This document shows positions 48,801 to 58,335 of a stretch of 64,000 nt of DNA, piece after piece. The stretch comes from Metaphire vulgaris (Eukaryota > Annelida > Clitellata > Crassiclitellata > Megascolecidae): assembly GCA_018105865.1 (NCBI GenBank), contig CM030861.1, forward strand, positions 2,608,984-2,672,983, in the 5' to 3' direction. Made by a program: the position numbers and the translations under genes. The notes beneath the pieces are model-generated. The model had not been told where the DNA came from. It was given only the letters and a program-made list of their open reading frames with translations, and did no database searches. Numbering within the stretch: the first letter of the stretch is position 1; each line of letters starts with the position of its first letter.

Positions 48801-50257
48801 GGGGGGTGGGTGTAAAATATCCCTAATATCAGCATTTGGTTATATGCAGCAATTTTGACAAGTCATTGTAATGCAACAGAATACCTCAATGGTTCCTCAC
48901 ATAACCTGTAAAGATAGTACAGAATTATTACAATTTAAATAAGAAAATTATTACCATTTAAAAAATAAAATACCCTTTTAAAGTGGTTTTCAATATTACC
49001 TCGCACAAACCCTCTTAAATGGTACTTTGTAATACCCTTCCGCATCTTTAAAATACCTTTTTTGTACCATCTCAGATGGTTTTATAACAATACCTTCACA
49101 TATGGTATTATGGAAAACCTTTAGACGGTAGAGTTTTAGGCCACCGCTATAATACCTTTTTCAAACCCTTATCTAAACCATTTCTTCTAACAGTGTAGGC
49201 TATTTTAAAATCGGAAATAAAATACGTATTAGGCCCATAAGTACGGTCGAATCACACTTATTTAAAGGCCTGTGCGACCTCTCGCCGTGCCCTCCAATCA
49301 GAAACTTAGAGGCGGCGGTCGTCTTGCTAAAAGCCCCGTCTAGTATCCACTACAGTTGGAATAGTCTCGTTATTGAAAAACTAAGTATGTCAATTGGTGC
49401 TCAGACTGCATATAGTGACTCGACCTTTGTTGGGAGACGAGGGTCCCAGAGCCAACGCCCTGCGCGGAGTTTCTGGATGCATAAATCCGGTTCTGCATTT
49501 GGCAGGGGGTCTGGGGGGTCTATTGCATTACAACGCAGCGCCTAAGAACAAACAGTTACTGCAGTAATACTCTTGGAAGCTTAATATAAAGCCACGAGAT
49601 TGAAATAGCTTCACTTACACAGTGAAATCCCCCCGTGAGGATTTCCCCCTTCAGCGTAGGCGGCCGCCGGGTCAATCGAGAGCCGCAGAGGTCATGATCA
49701 GAAGACAGGGAACGAAGAGGTAAATTAAACGGATGAATCAGTTCGTTGGATACTTCCCCCCCGGCCCCGGGGGGAGACTGAGCGAGGGTAACCCGGATGA
49801 AGTTCGTTAGTTTGCTAATTTCAAAAGCGTTTCATCATCATCATCATCATCTTACCAGGAGTGTCGTCGGTCGATCGGCTTCTGTGTCGGGTTCCGAAGC
49901 TGTAGGCGGGCGGCATTCGCTTTTCGAGGCGGGACCGCTGAGCTCCGGGGCGTAGGTCCCTGGTCCCGGTGGCCGGAACCACGCCTGATCTTTCCGGCGT
50001 CCGTACAGCGAGTAATGCGGCGCTCCGTCTCTTCCGTTCCGATAGATCTTCGGTTCCATCTTATAGACCGGTCCAGGACTGGAGGACGGCGAACCGCCTC
50101 CGTGTCGAATTCCGAAGGGATAGGCCGGGCCCTTTGCGTGGACGCTGCGGGGATCGTGTTCGTGCCGACCGACGAGCGTCGGAAGACCGTAGCAAGGCCC
50201 GGGGCTGCCGTACATGGCGGCAATGGGGCCACGGGGCCGCGTGTAGTTGTAGACCAT
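41031..50257 (-). CDS. ODF3: ODF3/CIMAP1-type shippo-repeat protein, three exons, disrupted and lacking its last exon
   Basis: The family lines the inside of sperm-flagellum and ciliary doublet microtubules (family knowledge). Seen: the N-terminal MVYNYTRPRGPIAAMY and shippo repeats built on PGPG(A/T)Y and YSxxxR (SSPGPVY, RPPGPGTYAP, TPGPGAYSP, KPGPGAHYP). The exons and their phases (1, then 0) join correctly only if a 20-nt stretch in exon 1 (49926-49945) is removed. Vertebrate ODF3 is about 254 residues; the visible part covers about 215, so one small terminal exon (usually with a TFGIxHSxY-like motif) is missing from the window or lost among the repeats downstream of 41031. A 6.7-kb intron between exons 1 and 2 is filled with mobile elements. 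It may be a pseudogene, a polymorphic null or an assembly artefact. Confidence 0.85.
41226..41258. repeat. interstitial CCCTAA repeats
   Basis: Three exact CCCTAA units and one CCCTAAT-CCCTAA variant in the intron upstream of ODF3 exon 3. Confidence 0.85.
41584..41620 (+). ncRNA. possible hammerhead-ribozyme-like motif
   Basis: Linear order: GCTC, CTGAAGA (core C3-A9), a 12-nt segment, GAAAC, then GCGTC and GAGC. GCTC pairs with GAGC (stem I), ACGCGT is self-complementary (stem III in a dimer) and GTC would be the cleavage site. The weak point is stem II: TGATTTCTTATC does not pair at its base. Such motifs occur in the ends of Penelope-like elements and retrozymes; no RT is seen beside it. 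Confidence 0.3.
42526..42557. repeat. (CT)n microsatellite
   Basis: About 16 CT units; a 19-base C run follows at about 42667-42685. Confidence 0.9.
42742..42906. mobile_element. 165-bp hAT-type MITE, TSD GCGCAGTC
   Basis: The TIRs CAGTGTTTAATCTAG and CTAGATTAAACACTG are flanked by perfect GCGCAGTC (42734-42741, 42907-42914). It lies about 75 bp from ODF3 exon 2. The same family as 32344-32522. Confidence 0.93.
42980..43104 (-). CDS. ODF3: ODF3 coding exon 2
   Basis: Acceptor tctcttag, donor AAG|gtatga. It completes the Gly of TPG with exon 1 and encodes PNVYSPAAMMGRTVTSGKR, YSLSGRNKIGSFHEDLRK, close to the vertebrate ODF3 'sIkGRsKlGgFsdDLhK'. Confidence 0.9.
43280..43697. mobile_element. 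418-bp MITE with TTAA target duplication
   Basis: The ends CACCATGGAGGTATTAT and ATAATACCTCCATGG, with inverted similarity continuing to about 38 bp. TTAA flanks both sides (43276-43279, 43698-43701), as in piggyBac and Kolobok elements. Confidence 0.8.
44884..45656. mobile_element. hAT-type element, CAGTGGCGGCTCC family
   Basis: The ends CAGTGGCGGCTCCA and TGGAGCCGCCACTG; flanks GGCCTATA/GACCTACA (6/8). The inside contains a 'GGGTTATTTCTAGGATTGTG' stretch shared with 48375-48480. Confidence 0.72.
45824..45877. repeat. (TA)n microsatellite
   Basis: About 27 TA units. Confidence 0.95.
45900..48370. other. non-coding stretch inside the large 44.6-49.2 kb element
   Basis: Apart from a short inverted-repeat MITE at about 47465-47576 (GGACAAAATGTC and GACATTTTGTCC words around TTAGGTTAGGG), no coding exon or known element was recognised. 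The short reading frame at 46708-46920 has no family features. Confidence 0.5.
47465..47576. mobile_element. short MITE of GGACAAAATGTC inverted repeats with central TTAGGG-like core
   Basis: Three GGACAAAATRT units on the left, three GACATTTTGTCC-type units on the right, and GTTAGGTTAGGGTTACC between. Similar GACATTTT units occur at about 33165-33255 inside the hAT element. Confidence 0.65.
48610..48810. repeat. about 104-bp tandem duplication
   Basis: Two near-identical units, each starting GGTGGGTGGTTTCCGGGGCT and passing through a GTGTCGACCTCATATTG stretch. They lie inside the 44.6-49.2 kb element. Confidence 0.8.
49856..50257 (-). CDS. ODF3: ODF3 coding exon 1 (frame broken by 20-nt insertion)
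   Basis: The ATG (context GAAGCGATGG) opens MVYNYTRPRGPIAAMYGSPG. The donor CCTG|gtaaga is in phase 1. Frame 0 runs to PGPGTYAPEL. The rest of the exon (PPAYSFGTRHRSRSTDDTP) is in another frame, and removing 49926-49945 joins them as PGPGTYAPEKRMPPAY. Unremoved, translation reads off into unrelated residues. Confidence 0.88.
49926..49945. other. 20-nt insertion in ODF3 exon 1
   Basis: The + strand reads GAGGCGGGACCGCTGAGCTC. Its removal restores the ODF3 reading frame and a canonical shippo repeat. Nineteen of the 20 nt recur at 50626-50644. Confidence 0.8.
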
Positions 50258-50603
50258 CGCTTCGACGAAGAACAGAAAGTCTTATTAAAGGGTCGACCAA
50301 ATATCGGAGTGTGATACGGCGTTAGAGACTGAAGATAACGATTTCTATCATCTTTTATTCTGATTGGATTTCGATCAAAATGGACCTGCAACGAAATGAA
50401 GCAAACACAAATGCGTAATATAGGCCTAAGCTAACTGGTAGTTCACGACCTTTACTCCTTTACAATACATTGGCTTCTTAATTCTAGTGTATAGTAAATT
50501 AGACCTGTGCGCCGACGCTCTGAGGGTCGGCGGCGGCGTTTGACCGCTCTATCACCGGCGGCGGCGGCGGCGTACAAACGGTTAATACGTGTGATTACAA
50601 AGG

Positions 50604-50673
50604 ATACCATATGATATCGTCGTTTGAGGCGGGACCGCTGAGCTGATATATATACCATATGATATCGTCGTTT
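50604..50673. repeat. 22-bp direct repeat enclosing the second copy of the 19-nt word
   Basis: ATACCATATGATATCGTCG plus TTT occurs at 50604-50625 and 50652-50673. Between them lies GAGGCGGGACCGCTGAGCT (50626-50644) and GATATAT. The second repeat abuts the hAT element at 50675. Confidence 0.9.
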
Positions 50674-50674
50674 T

Positions 50675-51908
50675 CAGTGATGGGTAGTATCTTAGATACA
50701 TGTATCTAGATACGTATCTAAGATACAACAACTGTATCTTTACAATGTATCTAGATACTTTGAATGTATCGGTATCTTGTATCTGTATCTTAGATACAAT
50801 TTTTATGTATCTTGTATCTTCTGACTGCTTCAAGATACAAGATACTGCAAATCTACAGAACAAAGAAACAGGAGCAGTTACAGTAGGCCTACTACAATAG
50901 TTACCACAGGCCATAAGCATTCTGCATCAAATTGTTTATTATTCAGGCTGATTCAGGCTCAACCGGTTATTTGGTTCTTACTTACGTGCCATGTAATTGT
51001 CTAACTCTAAATCAAAAAGCAAATATTATAGGTCTTTGGTCTAAGGCTCAAAGCGTGCCGTCTTGGAGCACATTACAGCTGGAACTCGGAACTTCGGAAG
51101 TGAATAATAAAATGGCGGAAGAGAATCAACCACGACTTTTCAGTTCTGCTGGTCAAATTGAGACACCACGTCGCAACCACTTGGGTGACAGCGCATTTGA
51201 AAAGCTGCTGTTACTAAAAGCAAATGTCTCCCTAATTAAAAAGGTAAAGGTAAAGGTAGTCCCATACTCGAACGAGCGTAGGGTTTCCGGCGCTGATCTC
51301 CGGTACTAGGCAAGCAGCGACGCAGGTGACTTACGCCATTAACCTAGAGTAGGTTGCCATTACTTTCTCTAGACCTGCGTTTTACCTTCGCAGCTTAGCG
51401 CTGCTACCAATTTATCGACGCCTAAGCGATGAACGGCTTGGTTGGCCGCCGGCACCACGATTAGACCCCGGGATGGTCACCCATCCAAGTACTAACCGCG
51501 CTCGACGTTGCTTAACTTCGGTGTTCTGACGAGAACCGGTCGCACAACGCCAAATAGGCCGGGATGCTCCCTAATTAAATAGACACTAAAATAACACAAA
51601 AATGGTTGTTGAAGACTGATTGCAAAAGACAGGATTTTGCCTTGTTTGCCATATGGCAGCTTTTTAGTGTTAAGATATTTCACAACTTTTTTCATATTAT
51701 TCTGTTTGTGCAGACGCTCACTTTCGAGGGCTTCGACTAATGGAAATGTATCTTATGATGTATCTTGTATCTTAGATACATTTCAAATGTATCTGTATCT
51801 AGATACATTTTGTCTAGGGTATCTTGTATCTGTATCTTAAATACATTTTTAATGCAGTATCTGTATCTGTATCTGAGATACATTCAAAAAGTATCTTACC
51901 CATCACTG
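50675..51908. mobile_element. 1.2-kb hAT-type element with GTATCT(AGATAC) iterations, TSD GTCGTTTT
   Basis: The ends CAGTGATGGGTAGTATCTTA and TACCCATCACTG are flanked by perfect GTCGTTTT (50667-50674, 51909-51916). Both end zones (50675-50850, 51745-51908) consist of GTATCT/AGATAC words, many forming GTATCTAGATAC. A SINE (51241-51566) sits inside. No transposase motif was recognised. Confidence 0.92.
51241..51566 (-). mobile_element. SINE with 5S rRNA-derived head, TSD of 13 bp
   Basis: On the minus strand the head (51566 down to about 51440) contains AAGTTAAGCAACGTCGAGCG and TTAGTACTTGGATGGGTGAC, the 5S rRNA internal promoter region. The body (about 51260-51410) matches the tRNA-headed SINE at 12328-12611, and the 3' end is an ACCTTT run. 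CTCCCTAATTAAA flanks both sides (51228-51240, 51567-51579). Confidence 0.92.
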
Positions 51909-51916
51909 GTCGTTTT

Positions 51917-53270
51917 TGTTCAATTCTCATGGTCTTTTGTCACCCGGATCATTTGAAAACAATGCTACGAACTTATAATAATCATTAAAAATAAAATTAT
52001 ACAATTTAAGAAGTGTATAAAAATAAAAGTGGTAAATTTCTTATAGATTATATTGCTTCATTATATATCCGAAATTGACCATAAACGAAAACTTTTAAAA
52101 AGTTTATGTGCCAACTTAGAAAACAAAGCACCGCCGACATCAGACTAGGAAGATTTAAACTAAACTAAGAGGATTTAAGCAACAAACGCTCTCAGTTACG
52201 ATGCATAGGTTCACTGCTCGTTTAGTTAACTGTGTACAGTTAATTTTAGCATAATTTTAACATATTTTTGGTCTTCGCGTAATTTTGGAATGAATAATTG
52301 ATTGGTCTGCGGTTGCAATATGCAAGCGCACAAACAGCCTATGGAGTCGTATGGACTAATCCAGCGTTCCCAAACTTATGACCGGTCAGCTCTCAGAAAG
52401 TGACCAGCGTCGCCTCAATGTTTCGCAGGCCTCTGAAAACTCCGTCGGCCCTCGGCTCAGCGCCTGCCCTGTATATTAATGAATAAAGCAGCCGTGACTA
52501 TAGGCTCTATTATAGTTGGAAAATAGTTTTGTTTAGTGCATACCTGCTGCTTGTTTGTCTTCGTCAGGAAATAACTCGTGGTAGATTCCCTTGTAATGCC
52601 GTTTAATAAGAAGCGGCTTCTCTTGCCTTTAGCTCTGCTGCAACTATATGACCAATCGAGTCGAGCGCTTGATAAACCGACGTCCCAGAATATCTGCATC
52701 CTGGCTCTGCATGGGCTAAGCGTTGCCTATAGCAACGTAACTCATTCGCGACAACAAACTGACTCTGAGCTACGAACATAACCTGATGGCCAACTTAGAA
52801 CTCCTACGCCCCCACCTACCACCCCCCCCATCTCTCCCCCACACGTTCTGGAGGGAACCTGAATAAATAATTGCTTTCTGCAGCCTTTCGCTTCTGATAC
52901 GACACTTCAAACGCGCTAATCATTAATTCGCAGGCGTATAATTTAAATACAGGACAAGTTGACCTTTGACATCAAATTCCGGACAGAAAGGGTTAATGTT
53001 CAGTGGAAGTCTACTGTTTGAATACATTCAGTGCAGTGAGGTAGCCAAGAGGTGGTTTGGGGGTTAAAGTTCCCTTGGTTGGCCGATCCAAAAAAATTTA
53101 TTGCGTATTATTATTCCGTGAGTAACCTAAATGGGCGCCAAAATCTCGATTAGGGTAGCAAAAAAGAAAAAGAAGCAAAGAAAATATCAATATAGTTGTA
53201 TAGGCACTGTCCTCGCATTCATATAGTTACATAACTAACTTGATCATAAAAATAGTAGATGACGAGCTTT
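51917..53270. other. intergenic sequence, little recognisable
   Basis: One hAT-like terminal word (CAGCGTTCCCAAACTTATGA, about 52363) and a decayed fragment near 53035-53095 related to 40316-40440. No coding exon was seen. Confidence 0.5.
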
Positions 53271-53274
53271 CCTA

Positions 53275-53380
53275 AGGGACCGTCCATAAGGTACGTCACG
53301 CTCGAGGGAAGGTTCTAAGTAAGTGCAACAGTTTGTGACAGAGGGAGGGATAAGGAGTGTGCAACGGAGGTAGGCCTACG
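53275..53380. mobile_element. fragment of a Harbinger-like element
   Basis: TAAGGGACCGTCCATAAGGT begins like the TIR of 55813-56202 after a TAA, followed by degraded sequence. Confidence 0.55.
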
Positions 53381-53439
53381 TTTCATAGATTTATTATTAT
53401 ACACATAGCCTATGGTGCGTTTTAACTTCCATATCCTCC

Positions 53440-53443
53440 ATAG

Positions 53444-53523
<80 letters not shown>
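53440..53523. repeat. (ATT)n microsatellite
   Basis: About 28 ATT units followed by (CAT)n; it ends about 30 bp before the TIR element at 53554. Confidence 0.95.
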
Positions 53524-53524
<1 letters not shown>

Positions 53525-53553
53525 CATCATCATCATCATCATTATCATTATTA

Positions 53554-55672
53554 CACTGGTCAACAAATTTTATGCAAGTTTTTGTTTCCTCTACAAATTT
53601 TGGTGAAACTAATAGATTTTGACTTGCTGAACACAAATATGTAATTAGAATTTCTGTATCACGTAAGGTTTTTAAGAAATCGACAAATTAGCATTTAGTA
53701 TTGTAACGTCTTCTGCAACATAATCCTACAGAAGGATCTAGGCAATAATGACAAGACATGAGAAAATTATAAATGTTTTGCTGTAGATTTTCGTTTGTAG
53801 TCACTGTCCTGTGCTTCACGTATCAGTGACCAACAGTAGTCTCCGATGCTGGCAATGTCTTTGTGAAATCTTTCACCATGTTCATCACTGACGGCGCCGA
53901 GATTGTCCGGGAAGAAGTCCAAGTGAGAATGAAGGAAGTGTATCTTCAGTGACATGTTGCATTTCATTGCCTTGTAAGCTTGCAGCAGATTTCCAACTTG
54001 TTCAACATAGTTTGGCGCCCTGTAGTTGCCCAGAAAGTTAGCAACAACACCCCTGAAGGCTGTCCAGGCAACATGCTCGGCACCCTGCAGAAGGCCCTCA
54101 AAGTGACTGTCCTTGAGCATCTCTCGAATCTGTGGGCCAACAAAAACGCCTTCTTTTATTTTAGCATCACTGGTGCGTGGAAACCTCTGTCGTAAGTATG
54201 TAAAGGCTTCACTTTCTTTGTTCATTGCTTTGACAAAGTTTTTCATTAACCCAAGTTTGATGTGCAAAGGTGGGAGATAAATGTTCTTCGGATCAACGAG
54301 AGGATCATGTTTAACGTTCTTCTGTCCTGGAACCAAGTCCCTGCGAGGTGGCCAGACCTTTCTCACATAATGTGAATCTCTAGCTCGGCTGTCCCACTCG
54401 CAAAGAAAGCAGCAGTACTTGGTGTAGCCTAGCTGCAGACCGAGTAGAATTGCAACAACTTTCAGATCTCCATATATTCCGGTTGTACCTCGAGTATTCT
54501 ACTGTGTTTCAATAGCAGCTGCATGTTCTCATATGTTTCCTTCATGTAAGCAGCATGTCCAATGGATACTGAAGGGTATGAATTGCCATTGTGCAGCAAA
54601 ACAGCCTTTAAACTTAACAGCGAAGAGTCAACAAAAAGTCGCCATTCGGATGGATTGTGCTTACAGCCGAAAGCAATCCATCAATGTCAATGCAAAAAGT
54701 AAGACTGTCGATTTTTTTTGAAGAATCGAGTCAAGTCTTCATGCCGTTTACGAAATACTGAAATTTTTGTACCTGGAGAGAGTAGATTCCATCCTTGCAA
54801 CCTAGATCCAAGCAATTCTGCTTGATTTTTTGACAAATCTAAGTCTCTGACCAGATCATCGAGCTCTGCCTGAGAAATCAAATGAGGATTGCTGGATGTC
54901 GATGGCTCAAACTCTGGGTCTTCCGTAGCTGAATCATCAACTATCTGCAGCATTTCATCTGTCTCTGCCTTTTCGTCCTCGTCCTCCAGTGTCCAAAACT
55001 CGGGGGGGTTGGAACAGGAAGACTCTCGTCGTGTGGAACTGGTCTCATTGCCGAGGCAAGGTTAGGATACTCAATAGACTTCCTATTCTTTGAAGAAAAT
55101 CCTGTAACATTCGTCATGCAGAAATAGCAATCCGTTACATGATTATTCTGCTCCCTCCATATCATTGGTATGGCGAATGGCATGGATGGACGCTTACCTG
55201 CAAGCCAAGCTCGCAGACTGGTAGCACAAGATGAACAACAAATATGAGGTGCCCATACTTTGTCCTGGTCGCCAATTTTGCATCCAATTTTGCACTCATA
55301 TCCTTTCTTTATGATTGCTGTCATACTCCGCTTCTGTGATTTCAACGTAGACTCTCCACAGATGTAGCAGAACGTGTCACTGCTATTGCGACATCGACGC
55401 GACATTTCAGAAACTTTAATTAAATTAGTTCATATATTCATTTCACAGCCTTTAACTAAACAGTTATATTCCATCAAATAGAAAGACTGCAGCTGCTTCC
55501 TAGTGCTGCTTGGTATTTATATAGGACTGCGTAACCATAGCAACAATAGATGCTAGGCATGTAGTCTTGAAGACAGGTTTGGGCGCGTCTGGGCATGTCT
55601 GGTAATCAGCATGACAAAATCTACCTGGAACACCAGAAATTGCACAGGAAACAAAAACCTTGTTGACCAGTG
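53554..55672 (-). mobile_element. 2.1-kb TIR transposon encoding a cysteine-rich protein of an uncharacterised family
   Basis: Both ends begin CACTGGTCAACAA; after a short spacer both carry GTTTTTGTTTCCT (left at about 53578-53590, right as complement). TTA flanks each end (53551-53553, 55673-55675), giving a 3-bp TSD. CACTG ends with 3-bp duplication are compatible with CACTA/EnSpm elements, but the encoded protein shows no tnp2 motif I recognise. One decayed gene fills the interior on the minus strand. The class remains open. Confidence 0.8.
53785..55405 (-). pseudogene. decayed gene of the TIR element (cysteine-rich, 'uncharacterized' family)
   Basis: N-terminal part (55405-54941): DTFCYICGEST, YECKIGCKIGDQDKVWAPHI, CCSSC and TDCYFC, a likely zinc-binding region, then RPVPHDESLPVPTPP. 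Next (54953-54690): SNPHLISQAELDDLVRDLDL and GSRLQGWNLL. The middle (54690-54370) is broken by stops in several frames. The C-terminal part (54366-53785): PPLHIKLGLMKNFVKAMNKE, FVGPQIREML, KIHFLHSHLDFFP and SDEHGERFHKDIA. I recall this arrangement from proteins named only 'uncharacterized' in many invertebrates. The gene is not functional here. Confidence 0.8.
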
Positions 55673-55812
55673 TTATTTATCCTCCGTGTATATTTATGAA
55701 TTTATGACGCTGAGTCGATATCAAGTGAACGTATCAAAGCGTATCAGCGAACGAGTTCAAAGAGCGTTCACACCGAGTCCCTCAATAAGTCATTTCACTG
55801 AAACAATACTAA

Positions 55813-56202
55813 GGGCTCGTCCACAAATGACGTAACGCGCCTAGGGGGAGGGGGTCCGGTCGTGCGGACATTTGTTACGAAGTGTAACGAGGGGGTTCCT
55901 TAAATGTGACGTCACGCAACAAAAAAATTTAAGTGGCGACCTTTTCTCTTTTTTTGCTTGCCAGGGTATTTGGAGAGGGAAAAATACAAGGCTGACCTTT
56001 TTGCTTGTCATGCAGTATGTTTGGAGAGGGAAAACATAGAAGGATGAATGGCCTTTTTTGCTTGTCAAGACTTTTCGGAAGAAGAAAGGGGGTCGGCCCG
56101 TTGTTACGTCATACTTTATGAGGTCTGACTGTTTTTTAAGTCGCGTTACGTAGGGGGTCAAAAAAGTGCGAAAATCGCGTTACGTCATTTATGGACGACC
56201 CC
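55813..56202. mobile_element. 390-bp Harbinger-like MITE, TSD TAA
   Basis: The ends GGGCTCGTCCACAAATGACG and ATTTATGGACGACCCC; TAA on both sides (55810-55812, 56203-56205). The interior repeats TTTTTGCTTGTCA and GGAGAGGGAAAA words. Related ends lie at 32572, 35323 and 53275. Confidence 0.85.
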
Positions 56203-56435
56203 TAAGACACGTGACAGTAACAAGAGAAAGTTATTCAGGTAGGCTAATTGGGCAAGAAAATGATCGTCAACACTCAAGAAGACGACGACGATTGCGATGA
56301 TGATCGTAGTTGTCGTCGTCGTCGTTGTCATCATGGCAGCATAATATATATTACCAACGGCAGTTGCTCGGTGTTTCTCCATGGCCTTTCTCAGGTTCGC
56401 GTTTCCGCAATTATTCTTCAGGTGACACTAGAGGT

Positions 56436-56660
56436 CCTCCTCCTTCTTCTTCTTCCGTCTTCTTCTTCTTCTTCTTCTTCTTCTTCTTCTTCTTCTTCTT
56501 CTTCTTCTTCTTCTTCTTCTTCTTCTTCTTCCGTCTTCTTCTTCTTCTTCTTCTTCTTCATCATCATCATCTTCTTCTTCTTCTTCTTCTTCTTCTCTTC
56601 TTCTTCTTCTTCTTCTTCTTCTTCTTCTTCCGTCTTCTTCTTCTTCTTCTTCTTCTTCTT
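56436..56660. repeat. (TTC)n microsatellite
   Basis: About 225 bp of TTC triplets with CCG and CAT interruptions. The long poly-Ser/Phe/Glu frames here are artefacts. Confidence 0.97.
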
Positions 56661-56843
56661 CTGCCGCTGTTTAAAGGCACCGTAGTTCTTTGTCCAGTCA
56701 TAAATGTCGTCGTTCATAGGGAGTGAAAAACAGTGCACCAAACGTGCTTGCTAATATTTTTGAAACACGAGTTTTGTCCCATCCGTGCAGCATAGGTCTA
56801 TACGAAGACACAGGCCTACCATAGGGTCTACAGTGTACACACG

Positions 56844-57076
56844 CAGTGGCGGTTCCAAGAACTCTTGGTAGGGGTGCAATGTATTTCTAGGAAGATCCCG
56901 CCAATTGTAAAAGGAAACAGGGCCTATAGGCCTATATGTACACGGTTTAGAAGAAATCCGTAGTTAGTCAGTAAGTATACTATTAGACTAAAGTACTTCC
57001 AATAAATAAATACCAAAAATTTTGGTGGACCGGTAGGGGATGCATCCCCAGTCATCTCCAACGTGGAGCCGCCCCT
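56844..57076. mobile_element. 233-bp hAT-type MITE, CAGTGGCGGTTCC family
   Basis: The ends CAGTGGCGGTTCCA and GGAGCCGCCCCTG; flanks TACACACG/TAAGTACG (5/8). The same family as the split copy at 29693-31123. Confidence 0.75.
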
Positions 57077-57790
57077 GTAAGTACGACATTAATCTCCTTC
57101 AAGGGGGCTGTAGGCTACTGGGGGAGGGTCTCCGCGGGCCCCACACGGACTCCGCGGGGGCGAGGATGAGTGGGGACGGGGGTCAGCTGGTGAACAAATG
57201 GTATTGTAAGTTGCTGTATTTCGTATCACGCATAGTATCAGTCAGTCGCTCGGCCACGACCCACGAGAAGCTGAAGAGGTGATCTCGTGGCCAGAGGACT
57301 GCGTCTGTGTTTTGTCTGTTATGTTTTTACATGCAGACCAGAAGTACATGTTGCTGTTTTAATAAACAGCAACATGTAATCTGACCTGCATTAAAGGTGA
57401 CAGCTCTGAAAACCGACTTGTTGTCTGCAATCACGGGGACGGGCGGGGGTTGGATACAAAAGCCACTTGGGGAGGGGGTTGACCGTAACGGGGCGAGGGA
57501 TGATTGTTGCCAGTTAACGTGCAGATTTCTACGACTCCTTCCAACGGAAATTCAATCTTTGTAGTCGTCGTTTTTTGTTAGTAGACCTTTTGATAAAGAT
57601 TGTTAAACGTTTGATATATTATGTCTCAGTATACCGTCTAACTATTTTATTTTGGTTTCCATGGAAAATCACTCCCTTTGAAAAAAGTTTCCTGCGGACG
57701 TTCAAGTTCGCCACTAACCACGGAGCCGTCCTCGTAGTGGCCGACCAGTGGCGTAACACTGAACCACTGGCCATGTGGCCGATTCTTATT
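57077..57790. other. intergenic sequence, no gene seen
   Basis: GC-rich start, then AT-rich DNA. A 19-bp word, AGTGGCGTAACACTGAACC, occurs near 57747 and again near 58108, bracketing a small element with GAGTCGAGTA repeats (about 57795-58155; TAGGGCTG ends). Confidence 0.5.
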
Positions 57791-58239
57791 GGGTAGGGCT
57801 GTCGAGTAACTCGAGACGCCAGTATGACTCCAAATTGAGTCGAGTAATTTTTTGGGAGTCGAGTACAGCATAGAATAACTAAATAAGGAATAGAATAGAT
57901 AAATAAAGAATAACCAAAGAATTTCATTAAAATTTGGCCTACCATTATTACCGGCAAAATAGTTTTGTTCTGTTTCTGTTATACTACACTTGAATACGCT
58001 TGAATATCCGAAAAATTGATATGTAACTGTATCTAGCGTTCTGCTTTGGTTAAATGAGGGCCATGACGCAAAAAAATCATGTATTTCGGTTTTACGCGAG
58101 TACCGAGTGGCGTAACACTGAACCTAAACTAGGCCGGTTGGCGCAGCCCTACTCGTGGGGCGGCTGGGGCCTCTTGACTCTGAGCCTCGTACGTGGGTCA
58201 TATTGCTGTTACGCTACTACTTCAGAAATTAGGTCTATG

Positions 58240-58335
58240 TTATTTGCCACCGGTTCCCACCAGCACGCCCAAGTTAAGCAACGTCGATCCCGGCTCATCC
58301 TTGAATTGGTGACCATCCCGGGGTTATGGGGAAGA
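58240..58335 (+). repeat. 5S rRNA-derived SINE head fragment
   Basis: The + strand contains AAGTTAAGCAACGTCGATCC and GGTGACCATCCCGGGG, the same segment as the head at 51241-51566, more diverged. No SINE body follows. Confidence 0.75.

Larger units (their letters stand above)
44603..49195. mobile_element. 4.6-kb element with AACCTTT/AAAGGTATT subterminal repeats, probably nested
   Basis: The left end CTCTGTTAGAAAAAATGGTT and the right end (complement of CACTGTTAGAAGAAATGGTT) face each other. Both end zones (44603-44860, 48960-49195) repeat AACCTTT and GGTATT. TA dinucleotides flank both ends. No transposase was recognised in the interior. It fills most of the intron between ODF3 exons 1 and 2. 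Confidence 0.65.

Noticed and set aside
49969..50325. Arg-rich plus-strand frames and a 179-residue minus-strand frame
   Set aside because: Shadows of the GC-rich ODF3 exon 1; only one minus-strand frame carries shippo repeats.
56248..56741. Poly-Ser, poly-Phe and poly-Glu/Lys reading frames
   Set aside because: Produced by the (TTC)n microsatellite.
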